Shown piece by piece: positions 33,978-44,532 of a stretch of DNA of 64,000 nt. The stretch's first letter is position 1, and every line of letters starts with the position of its first letter. The position numbers and the translations under genes were made by a program. The stretch comes from Papaver somniferum (lineage: Eukaryota > Streptophyta > Magnoliopsida > Ranunculales > Papaveraceae): positions 235,655,656 to 235,719,655 of the forward strand of contig NC_039364.1 of assembly GCF_003573695.1 (NCBI RefSeq), read 5' to 3'. The notes under the pieces were generated by a model, which saw nothing but the letters and a program-made list of their open reading frames with translations, did no database searches and was not told where the DNA came from.

Positions 33978-36453
33978 TTGTGTTGTAAGTGCATCCTCAC
34001 CAAGGAATGCCCTATTTTGTATACGGTGAGGGAAGCACGAGAATTGGGGCACTCAGATTATGTTCGGTAAGGCGGTAGAATTCAATTGGACTTTTCTTAA
34101 AAAGGTATGTGTATAAATTTGAGAAAGTTCTATGTTTTTATTACTTGTTTGAGTACTTGTAATAATCCATGTACCTTGCTTATCGTTCTTTTCTACCTAA
34201 CTTGATCTGTGTTTTAGGTTCTTAAACGTTTAGGTTTGAAGATAGTAGTTCGGGATGTTTGGACTTCATGGTACACCTAACAGGTATGCATAACATCTTT
34301 TAAATTCAAAAATCCAGGGGTTTAAGTTCGCGGACTTGAAAATTCGTTTGGAAACCCGTATGCATACTTGACGTTGATATTCGGTAAACTTGTTTTGGCC
34401 GTATCTTCTTCGTCCGAACTCGGAATGACCTCATTCTTTTTGCATTCTCTTCCTCTTTGAATTTTATTTAAAATGGAGGTGATAATATTGAATTTGGATG
34501 AGTTAAGATTGGTATTTGTCTTGTCTCTTATTTTTGAGTGTTTTGCTCCGTTTCGTTGCACTTGTTCCACTTCTCTTGGACTTGGGCACTTGGATTCGTG
34601 GAGTAGTACTCTTCTAAGCTTATTTTTAGCTTTTAAAAGAATATTGTTGGTGAATCACAAAGAAGGAAGTTCAATGATGGGCAATAGTACGCATTACTAT
34701 GTGATTTTTGAATGTTCACAATCATTTTATGTGAACTATGGTGCATGGTCGTTAATGACTTTGTATGTTCTTCTTTGAAAATATCTTTATACTACTTTGG
34801 TAGATATTCTTGGTATAAATCCGGGCGAAAAGATTGATTCTACTCTCTAAGGACAAATCATCTTATATGTGCATTACGAGTTTGTCTTGATGCCTAGGAA
34901 ACTTCTTATGAGAATTTATTCTTGTAATTGAGAAGGATTACTAGAGTTTGAAATAGCAAATATTGTGATTACACATAGCTATGTCCAACGTTTTCAACTT
35001 CATGTTTTTAGATTTATTTGTTTAAATTCTAAAACTTTTTGGGAGATGATTTTTGCAGTATTAATCTTTATGATTTGTCATATTGCAACTTGTTATGAGA
35101 TATTGATCTTTACGTCCGTGAACTATGGTTGTCCCATACCTTGTCAAAAGTAAAGTCGTTTGTGATCGATATTCATGTATTGGTAAAAGAATGAATGAAC
35201 TTTTGACAATTACAAAAGTTAAGCCTATATTGTCAATCTTTGACGGAAGATAGTTTAAAATTTTTTGTTTTCAAGGATTATTGCTATTGTATATGCTTGT
35301 GCAAAAGAATGAATCCTTGTGTATTCCACGGTATTGATCTTCATTGATCCATCCTTTTTGTATTACCGTGAGGCTCCGTAATGTGTCTTATGTTGAGCAC
35401 GATACGACAAAGTTGATTATTTTCTATTAGCCTTGTTGGTTGTTCCGTAAGATACTTTATGTTGAGCATATTAGAACTAAATTAATCATCTTGTTGGTTA
35501 TTTAGTTATTAATCCACAAGTTTCTCTTGTGTTGAGTATATGAACGATTAATCCAATCACTCTATTGTATGGTTAACTTAGTCGTTGCTCCGTAAATTTA
35601 CTTATGTTGAGCACAATGAATTAAATTGATCACTTTTGTGTTTAATTTGATTATGTATTCCGATTAAATTAATCATGGGTTTACTTATGATTAATTTGAT
35701 TGAGTTTTGGATATAAAAATCATTCTCATGGTTTTGGTGTCCAATTAAAATCCATCTTTTCTCTTGAAATTAAGGTCGCTCGTTGTTGTTCTTTCGGGAA
35801 TGACATCAAATGGGGGAGAGTTCTTTTGAACTTATTCTTAATGGTCATATCTTGAGGGGTGTGCGGCTCTGGAATTTTAGAGTGGTTATCTTGTATCTTT
35901 AAACTCCTTTATGAATGTTGTTAGCTTCGGCTATATGATTGCATCTAAATAAGATGATGTGTGTTTCTTTCTCTCATTCATGAAATGTCTCCTACGGAAA
36001 TTTCATTATGAACCCGTTCTTGTACCTTTGCCAATTTTATTGACAAAAAGGGGGAGAATTAATATGTAGTTCACACTACAAATACATATGGTTTTAGGAT
36101 CATTGTGTAAGGGGGAGTGGTTTTCATGTGAGATGGAGTATTGACTAAGGGGGAGTGATACATATCACCATAGTATTATTGTTGAAGTTGTGATACAATT
36201 GATCTTTGACACTGTGTAATAATATTATGACACTATATAACAATGATCGAGACCGATGCATTCTCATTGTTATAGCTACGGATCTTCAACAACGATGGTG
36301 CTAAACGTACAACCTTTGGGATCATTGGAGTACTTGGAAGTGACGAAGATTTCGAGGAATGTTAAAGATTAGACATGTGGAATAGGAGCTACTAAAGTTT
36401 CATTATCTTTTTTGTATTTCATATGTATTGATAGTTTTGTCACTAAAATTGAC
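33978..36453 (+). other. Conserved non-coding interior of element A
   Basis: No pol domain or long frame is present. The same sequence recurs in E (about 48600-50970) and, reversed and shorter, in D (59920-61140). It carries a hairpin array at 35374-35613 and PPT-like purine tracts at about 36047, 36107, 36147 and 36454. Its conservation without coding capacity suggests RNA-level functions such as packaging, dimerisation or priming. Confidence 0.75.
35374..35613 (+). repeat. Array of four short hairpins, about 70-bp spacing (element A)
   Basis: Units at 35374-35400, 35443-35469, 35513-35538 and 35588-35613 share CCGTAAG-loop-CTTATG followed by TTGAGCA or TTGAGTA. In the third unit both stem sides changed together to CACAAG/CTTGTG. 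Between units the DNA is AT-rich with a repeated TTAATCA-like core. Confidence 0.65.
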
Positions 36454-36465
36454 AAAGGGGGAGAT

Positions 36466-38850
36466 TGTTAGAGCACTGCTCGGTCGAACTCGCATGCGTT
36501 GTTATCTCAAGCATGTTTGTCAATGTTAGTGATCAAAACTATAATTCTTGATTTCTAGTCTCTTATAGCTAAGTCTCGGACTAGGATAGTAAGTGTAGTT
36601 GAGCTCAAGCACTTCATGGCGATTCATCATACAAGTATAAGGACTACTCAAGGAACCGGTGAAACTTCTCGACAAAAAGGTATGTGGAGACTTGAACTTA
36701 TCTGTCACTCAAAAGTCTATCTATTTTATCTCCTACTCTTTGAGACAAAAGTCGTATGCTATATATATAGACTAGATCATACACATTTGGTATTTCAAGC
36801 CGCGTAAACCTCGCCTATCTATATCTCGAAATATGTGTTGGTAAGTTTTTCTCTTCGACCAAGTTTATCTTTACCTAGTGACGAAAGTCATGAATGTTTC
36901 AATCACTTTGGACATTGCTTTGACGAGAAATGGTGTAACAACTGTATAACGTCCTCTAAGAATGTTTCAATGATTGGAATGAGAGTTTAGATTACATAAC
37001 CAATGTATTCTTTGAACCGAAGTTCTCGAACTTTGTTGATCAAGAGAACCGGAAGTATGGCAAGTGCCAAGTCCGCGAACTTCCGAAGTTCTCAAACCCG
37101 AGAATTTCTGCTGGAGTTGACAAACTACTTGCGTGAGCCAAGTCCGCGAACCCAGTCCGCGAACTGGCGAAGTTCTCAAACCCAAGAATTTCTGCTGGAG
37201 TTTGTAAACTTTGTCTGATGTCTTAAGTCCGCGAACCTAGTCTGCGAACTTGAGAAGGTTATATATCCAAAGATGATCTCTGAACTTAATCTTAAAATAC
37301 TAAGGAATGCGTTTGGAAACCGTGTCTATTAAAGTTCATGAACCGATTCTTGTGAATCAAATAATCTTTGCTTCAATTGTGTCTTGTGTAGTTACATAAG
37401 ATTTCCTTGCAATTGAACAACTCTCTTAACTAGTTCATTTGAGTCATTTGAACTAATTATGGTGAAGAAGAACATGGTTTGTATGAAATGCTCTTATGGT
37501 TAACCTTTTTGGTAAACTATTGTTGAACCAACAATGTACACGTTTGGGTGCGGGTTACAAAACTAGAAGCGTACAGTCATTCGTGTATGACAAGCTAAGT
37601 TTTCGATCTAACGGTTGAGAAATATTAGCTTGAATCTAAATCAGGTTTTCATCTAACGGTGGATATTGATTGCTTTGTAACTAAGGAAAAACCCTGATTT
37701 GAAAGACTGTATAAGGGGACATCTAGCAACTCTGCAAAACTAATCCCCACACCTTACATGTGCTACTAGTTTGCTTGCTAGGGTCGGTTCTCCTTTAACC
37801 TTTGGTTTTCTTTTTCTAAAACCAGGTTAACGACTTGAAGACTTCATTGGGATAGTGAAGCCATACCGATACTACTTTTATCGTAGTTGTGTGATCTGAT
37901 CTTGCATCTTCTATCGTAATAGTACAATCATATTGATTGGCTAGAGATTGTTTTATTTCTCCGATAGGAAAGATATAAAAAGTAATCACAAACATCTTCG
38001 TCTCATTGTTTGTGATTCCACGACATGTTGTTTCGCTACCATACGATTAAAATTGTTATGAGGTGATTGATTAATCTACGCTGTTCTTCGGGAATATAAG
38101 ACCGGATTATCAATTGGTTCCTGTTCACCTTGATTATTATCAAAAGACGGAACAAAAACTTTAGGTTTTTTCTGTGGGAGACAGATTGATCCTTTGATAG
38201 ACTTATCTGTGTGAGACAGATTTGTTTATTGTTAAAGCCTGCGATTTTGTGTCGTAGCAACTCTTAGTTGTGGGTGAGAACATCTAAGGGAATCAAGTGC
38301 GCAGTATCCTGCTGGGATCATAGACGTAGGGAGTACAACTGTACCTTGGATCAGTGGGAGACTGATTGGGGTTCAACTATAGTCCAGTCTGAAGTTAGCT
38401 TGGAGTAAGATAGTGTCTGTAGCGGCTTAATACAGTGTGTGTTCAATCTGGAATAGGTCCCTGGGTTTTCTGTATTTGCGGTTTCCTCGTTAACAAAATT
38501 TCTGGTGTCTGTGTTATTTCAGTTTCCGCATTATATTGTTTATCTTTATAATTGAAATAATACAGGTTGTGCGTATAGATCATCAATTTGTATAATCCAA
38601 TCTTTGGTTGTTTGATTGTCATTGATTGATCCTTGGACATTGGTCTTTGGTACCGACCAAGTTATTCCTTGCATTTGATTAGAACTCGCAGTTCCTGCTT
38701 GAGTAAATCAAATCAAGAGAGAGATATAAACTCGTTGATATACTTTTAATTGATTGAGTCTTGTTGATACTCTTAAAAGTATATTCGAGTTTGTACATAC
38801 ATATTGCTAAGCGAAATATTGGGTGGTGTTGTTAGACCCCTGCTTTTTCA
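36466..38850 (+). repeat. Element A 3' LTR (2385 bp)
   Basis: It begins TGTTAGAGCACTGCTCGG right after the polypurine tract and ends CTTTTTCA. It shares most bases with the 5' LTR; differences include the mutated TATA box and a shorter GTCCGCGAAC array. Confidence 0.9.
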
Positions 38851-40067
38851 TTATGCACAGTACAGACATGGAGGTTGAACCGAAACTTGTTTTGGTAGAA
38901 CCGTTAAACCCATGATTTCTGATTGAGTGTTTTTAAATCAATCGCATAGTTCTTGAAAGTCAGATGAACCAATTCTAAACTTGTTTGGAAGTGTTGCAAA
39001 TCGGTTTCAAGGGTGTAAGTATGAAAGAGGACTTACAAAGTAAGGATGTCGACACACTTTGAACACAGGCAGTATTGTTTATCTTTTATTGTTCAAAGTT
39101 ATTCTTTAATAGCTGCAGGAAGAAAATCCCAGGATCGAAATTAAATAAGTTAAGAATCTTTTAATTAAGGTTGTTAATTTTATATATGGAAAATAAAAAT
39201 TAGTAATGTGCATTTACTAGTTAAAGATTTTCCAAGGAGATTTTCGGTCATTATTTTGGACAAAGCATTTCCAGGAATTATGAAAACCGAATTTGGAATG
39301 TATTGAATATCTTTGAGAATATTTTCGGTTTTGGAAATTCCTTGGTGTCCAAACTTCCTTGTCTATAAATACTTGAAGTTTGCATTTCTAGCAAACTATT
39401 TCCTCGGTTGTGTTGTTACTGGTGTAGCCACCTATTCGGAGAGGAGAGTAACCTAATTAGGCGAAATCTCTGACGGCCGCTCACTTTAAAGTATTCTTTG
39501 GGATTGAGAAGCTCTACGAGTACCGTTAGTGGGAAACTAGATACTTGCTGTTTATCTTGTGTTTTCGATTGATTTGATTAACTAACGGTGTTTGAACTTT
39601 GATTGCACCTAGTTTTTTTATGCTTGAGAATCTTCTCTTCTGATATAAGATTCACTCAAACTAGATCGAAGTTTCGACATGGATCTTTAGATTGTTGTTA
39701 GTGCTAAAGACAATCTTGTGATAATCCATTGTTAGCAGACTCCGTTCTGTGCATAATTGATCACAAGAGATTCAATTTGTTGTGTGCAGGTGTTTATTGA
39801 AGATCTAAGAAGATTTTAAGACAAATAAGAGATTGAAGATTTCTGACTTGGGTTTATAATCTTTGGTGTGTACAATACTTGTTTCGGTATAAGAGGATCC
39901 AACTATAATCGGTTTATCCTTGTGGTAGATTGGATTGATTAGTTGTGTAGATCGGCATCAATACAATTCTTTGTGATTAAAAGTATTGATTGCAAAATCT
40001 TAACGACTACCTTTGGTAATTTAACATAAGATAGATCTAAGAACCTGACGAAGGAGTTTATGTTAAT
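38851..40067 (+). repeat. LTR C remainder, second piece, truncated
   Basis: LTR C continues from TTATG (target duplication of A) to GTTTATGTTAAT at 40067. There it loses similarity to intact copies, which run about 610 bases further. The missing end indicates a deletion at the junction with the Gypsy sequence. Confidence 0.8.
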
Positions 40068-40114
40068 TGGTCCTTTAAAGCATTTTTATTTACTAATATC
40101 GTTGTGTTATCTCG

Positions 40115-40509
40115 TAGAGGCTCGCAATCGTAATGCAGAACTAGAGAAGTAGCTGAATGATATCAGGGAAGAAAAAAAATGCTTGGATGATGGGCTAAAT
40201 GGCATGGAAGCTCGCTTTGAAGAGGAGCTAGAGGCTGAACGTGTTGAATAGAGAAAGAATATGAGTTGTCGTCATGCTGACTATGCTATAAAGATTACCA
40301 ATTCATGCAAGGGTGTTTTACTTCGTGAGCATGAAAGAGTCGCTGCTGCTACTGCTTCAAATGTCCTTAACCCTACCGAGCCCCTTGTTGAGAAGATTGT
40401 CCCTAGTGGTGGCCCATCCGAGGGTGAAAGTCAAACAATGCCTGGACAAGTTAAAATGTGTTTGTGTGTCTTAGGTAGCGGAAGCCTTGTCTTTCTCCTC
40501 TATCCTTGA
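40115..40509 (+). pseudogene. Extra gene antisense to the Gypsy element, last part
   Basis: After a probable intron acceptor (TCTCGTAG at about 40112) comes a coiled-coil stretch ARNRNAELEK, with stops replacing codons at about 40150 and 40249. An Ala/Pro-rich tail containing REHERVAAATASN ends at 40509. Coiled-coil character and position continue the gene interrupted at 18571. Confidence 0.5.
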
Positions 40510-41640
40510 GTAGTTGTTTCTGAAACTTATTCTTTTTATTAGTAAGTCCTCATGCTCATTCAGAGGCATCATTTAATGGTTCTTTGTTTGGTAAGACCCC
40601 GAGGCAATGTTTAATGGTTCTTCGTTTGTTAAAACCTCGTGTTCATTCCGAGGAAATGTTTAAAGGTCGACATTGGTTAGTTTTTATTTTTTGGTAACTT
40701 GTTAGCTATATCCTCTAATGTTTTTAGGCATTATTTTGTTAACCAATTTTTTGGACAAGTCCTCGTCTGTTGGAGGCGGTAGTTAAAGTACTTTTCTTGA
40801 AAAATTATTATTTATTTTATGGCTTTACTTATTATTTCTTTTATGGATTTACTTACCATTTACTTATAATGGAATATTCACTGTTGATTTTATTGTGGCT
40901 CTGAGGATTGTTTTCATTTATTCTTCTAGTTCAATCATGGGTGACAAGGCTGAGGAGTGATTAGTTCCTCGTTTGGACAGGTCATCTCTTACAATATTGA
41001 ATCTAGAGCAAATTGAATCATCCTTCTCACCTATACTACATGCCTTCTAAGGATTTTTGTTTTTAATGGTTCCCCACTTAGGTTGCACCTTCCCCTTGGA
41101 CTTGTGATCAGATTTCCGAGTCACTTTTTTGTGACATATTTTGTAGAGAGATATCTCTGCTAATGGATTCTCTCCTTAGCCAAAGGTGAGTCGATCAATT
41201 CTAGATATCTCATGTTGTTCAGGACATCATCTGATTCGAGATCGTGATGGAATTACCCTAGGTATGTCTCCGTCACAGGTAGATTAGGGTTCCCCCCAAT
41301 TCATCTCACTTCACGAGGTCAGATGGCATTTCCCTAGGTCTGTTTATCTGTTTCAGGCAGCTTGGGCAGTACCCGCATCAGTCTGTGTAGAATGGAAGGC
41401 GTGGATAGCACCATGCCATACTTGATATATGGTCTATTAGGAAGTTTAGTACCTTGGTTTGATCCATACCTTGATGGGCATTGATAGATCTATTTCATAA
41501 CATCCTAATTCTATATGAGATGCAAAGAAATAAAAAAAAAAAAGGGCACAAAAAAAAAAAAAAACTAGAAACAACAAGAAAAGACGAAGCAACAAAAAAT
41601 GTAACAGTTCAATATTGAAACAAATAAGCCAAAAGGGGAC
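40510..41640. other. Gypsy non-coding region between integrase and extra gene
   Basis: Repeated GAGGCAATGTTTAATGGTTC-like phrases occur at 40560-40670 and two A-runs at 41527-41565. No coding sequence was recognised. Confidence 0.45.
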
Positions 41641-41739
41641 ATTTTATTAATCTCAAAAGAGGGTTTGAATACCCTTTGTACATTCGGATAAAGTTTCATG
41701 TCCTTTTACAAGTTGGGATTTAAACCCTGTTTTCATAAC

Positions 41740-42560
41740 CTAACCCTCTATGTGATAGATTTGAGCATGGTACTTCTTTAAGTATTTGATATTCCACGGT
41801 CGTTCTTGTTATTCCCCGTTGAGTTTGAGCAATATGTAGGCTCCTTTGCCTTCCTTTTCGAGGATCGTTAGTGGTCCTTCCCATATGGGTGCAAATTTAC
41901 CCGATTCTCGCTGATATGGCGGAATTTCTTGCCAGTCTTGGTCACCTGGGTTGAAGTGTCTCTTGTGGACACGTTTGTTGTATTCCCGAACTAGCCCTCG
42001 ATGGTAATTTTATGTTCTATGGAGGGATATTTTTCGGTTTTGGTAATCTATCTTTGCTATTATCATGCCTGAGGTTAGGTTCTTTTCCCAAGCCTCTGTT
42101 TTAGTCGTTGGGATCATTGTCTATGTGGGTATGATCGTTTTTGTGCCATAAGTTAGCGCGAAGGGTGTCATCCGTGTGGCCTCTCTTCGGGTGGTTCTAT
42201 AATCCCATAAGACATTGTGAAATTGTTCACACCAACTGGCCTCGTGTCCATCTATCTTCTTTTTTAGCATGTCAGCGATAGTTTTATTGGCCTCTGTTTG
42301 GCCTTTCTGATCTTGAAACAGTTAAAGAGGATATCAATTTCTTTCCTCGGATTTGTGCTCTATTGAGAGAAACGACGGCGGATGGGATACCAATGAGACA
42401 TATAATATGTTCAAAAAGAAATTTGAAGACATCATGGTCTCGGATGTGCCTTAGGGTTGATGCCTCTACCCACATCGTAAAGTAGTATGTAGCTACAATT
42501 AAGTATTTTCTCTGTCCCGTGCCTGCTCGTAGGGGCCCTACAATGTCAACCACCCATTTT
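41740..42560 (-). pseudogene. Gypsy integrase
   Basis: The integrase inserts the cDNA into the host genome. MVDIVGPLRAGTGQRKYLIV (42553) and YFTMWVEA mark the catalytic core start, and IICLIGIPSAVVSLN holds the second-acidic-residue region, where the usual SDNG is altered. Downstream, after frame changes, come an ADMLKKKIDGH region, a VREYNKRVHKRHF region and EGPLTILEKEGKGAYIL, typical of the Tat C-terminal domain. Several stops and frameshifts are present. Confidence 0.8.
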
Positions 42561-42777
42561 GCAAACGGGCAAGGTATTTATACAGACTTTAGATCCATGG
42601 TAGGTGCGTCCCTCCTTTTTCCTTACTTTTAGCATTCGATGCATCGTTGTGCCATTTTTTTGCATCCTTATTCATGTGAGGCAAAAAATACGCTTGGAGT
42701 TTATCTTTTTGTGCCAAGGCTCATCCTTTGCTGTGGTTTTTGGCGTGTCCATGATGTATTTCATTCAAAATTTCCTA

Positions 42778-42996
42778 TCATTCCTCCAGGGAAAAGCATC
42801 TGAGCAAGGTCCCCAAGTATGACTGCCGATACAGTAATCCTTTACTCAGTTGGTAATTTCTAGATCGGGATATTATTTTGTGTATAAGTTTTTGATCGCT
42901 TGGAAGATCGCCATTAGCCAGATCTTTCATGATTGGTGTCATCCAATCTTCTTCGGACAGAGCTTCTTGGCTCGTGCTTGCACTTACGATTTTCAT
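42778..42996 (-). pseudogene. Gypsy RNase H-integrase linker
   Basis: EEDWMTPIMKDLANGDLP and YQLSKGLLYRQSYLGTLLRC match the zinc-binding-region neighbourhood between RNase H and integrase in Tat elements. The family pattern there reads Y-x-L-x-x-G-x-L-Y-R-R. Confidence 0.7.
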
Positions 42997-43148
42997 ATCT
43001 CCTTCAAGTGGTATTGAGGAAGTAGTACCCTTTCCACCTTTACGGTTGTTGCCTTTGGGTCTACCATCATTGATGCGATGAAATCTAAGGCATATGCGTG
43101 CCTGTTATACTCCTACATAAATGTCGGAAAGTGATGTTGGGTATCTGC

Positions 43149-43502
43149 TCAATAGTTTCTGGCCAATTGTAGATACCACTGTATACATGCATCTGAAGCT
43201 TGATACCTTTCATTGATTTCTCGTATGACAAGCTGCGAGTCACTGATGAGACTGACCTCGTCGATTCCGAGTTTAATTATTACTCGGAGGGCATGTATGA
43301 CCGCTTCGTACTGATCAGTTATGTTATTCGTACATGGGAACTCTAGACTTAAGCTATATACGATAATTCGGCCTGTCGGAGTCGTGAAGACCATTCTGAT
43401 ACCATATCCTTCTGAGTTACACGACCCATCCACAAATACATCCCATCGCCTTGGGTTTTCAGAGCGAAGTAATTCAGGCGGATCGTCCATCTCGTCCTCC
43501 AT
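43149..43502 (-). pseudogene. Gypsy second (archaeal-type) RNase H domain
   Basis: WDVFVDGSCNSEGYGIR (residues about 20-36) has the first catalytic Asp, YEAVIHALRV the Glu, and LISDSQLVIREI the next Asp. A duplicated RNase H of this kind is characteristic of the Tat lineage. The frame is open for 117 codons with few changes. Confidence 0.8.
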
Positions 43503-44095
43503 TCCTCAATCTCATAGGTCTCGTCACGCGGGAAGTCAGCTAGGAAGTCTGCAATGACTTGGGATTTTATTGCTATCTGAGGTTGGTATTTAACCCCAAA
43601 CTGTTTGATTTGAGCTCCCCATTTGGATATTCGGCCTGCTCTATCGGCATTATCGAGCACAGACTCTATTGGAGCGTTCGTGATTACAGTTATAGTGTGT
43701 GCAATGAAAATATGTTCGCAGTTTTTGCGTTCCATACACCAAGGATAGTACAAGCTTTGCAATATTTGTATAATTTTTCTCTTCTGAGGTCATAGTTTTA
43801 CTTATGAAGTAAATTGGTTTTTTTGTTCCCTCATCAATGCGAGTTAGCACCATACTTATTGATGTGTTCGTAGCCAACAAATATATGTAAAGATCTTCAC
43901 CTGGGTTAGGATTTTGCAATATTGGTAAGGTAGCCAGATTCTCCTTAATCTTTTGGAAAGCTTCTTCACACTCAACACTCCATGAGAATTTTTCTCCCTT
44001 CTTTAGAGTATTGAAGAAATCTTTGCATTTATCGGACGATCTAGAAATGAACCTTCCTAGGGATGCTAACCGACCGTTTAATATTTGTACGTCTT
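43500..44095 (-). pseudogene. Gypsy RT connection and first RNase H
   Basis: Beginning at the deletion junction, NGRLASLGRFISRSSDKC is followed by FSWSVECEEAFQKIKENL, NPGEDLYIYLLAT and PIYFISKTM. After a frameshift near 43740 come TVITNAPIESVL, AGRISKWGAQIKQF and QVIADFLADF. This order is diagnostic for Ty3/Gypsy pol. Confidence 0.85.
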
Positions 44096-44305
44096 TTATT
44101 GTGGCCGGAGAGGGAATATCGGATACTGCACTTCTCGGATGACACCCGATGCCTCCATTTTCTTTAGCTCGTTTTGAATGGCCTCATGGTATTCGGGCGC
44201 TACCTTTCTCATTCTTTGTCTCATGGGTTTATACCTCAGATTAATTTTTAAATGATGGCGCAACAAACTTCTAGGTTGATTCTTGGCATGTCCTCCATTC
44301 GCCAC
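44096..44305 (-). pseudogene. Gypsy RT N-terminus, core deleted
   Basis: HHLKINLRYKPMRQRMRK and GVIREVQYPIF are the start of a Gypsy RT. Where the family continues with the palm and the catalytic acidic pair, the sequence jumps straight to the post-RT connection. About 200 residues are missing. Confidence 0.8.
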
Positions 44306-44532
44306 GCAAAGACATCAGAGCATTCTTTTAGCACTTGTATTAATTTTCCTTATTCCTCTGCGCTGATGAGGGTTCCAATTTTAACCATCCATTGGTTTTC
44401 AGATGTTCTAATGTTTACCTCATTCGTAGGTTCTGAGGCCGAGATATTTGGTTTTGGCTCCCCAATATCGGAGAGGTTCTGTAACTGCTATAAGGGCTCC
44501 ATGGATTCGCCCGAAGAATGAATTATCACGAT

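Larger units (their letters stand above)
30033..38850 (+). mobile_element. Element A: complete non-autonomous gag-only SIRE-like Copia (8818 bp)
   Basis: LTRs at 30033-32423 and 36466-38850 both start TGTTAGAGCACTGCT and end CTTTTTCA. The target duplication is CTATG (30028-30032) versus TTATG (38851-38855), one mutation. The primer site TGGTATCAGAGC is at 32426-32437 and the polypurine tract AAAGGGGGAGAT at 36454-36465. The 4-kb interior encodes only a decayed gag, followed by about 2.5 kb of conserved non-coding DNA. No pol domains exist in any frame. It sits within LTR C. Confidence 0.93.
40068..44532 (-). mobile_element. Tat-like Ty3/Gypsy element, 3' portion (minus)
   Basis: Reading leftwards it holds the RT N-terminus, the connection/RNase H, a second RNase H, a linker and the integrase, then a non-coding stretch and the antisense extra gene. 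It joins across E (ACGAT duplication) and F (GGTCC duplication) to the gag/protease part at 55899-57514. The A-rich tract at about 41527-41565 lies in the non-coding part. Confidence 0.85.

Noticed and set aside
33064..34052. Separate small genes within element A
   Set aside because: These are pieces of one decayed gag in shifted frames, as shown by the continuous frame of the copy at 46914-48404.
41524..41566. A-runs suggesting the poly(A) tail of a retroposed gene
   Set aside because: No cDNA-like sequence, target duplication or open frame accompanies them; they sit in Gypsy non-coding DNA.
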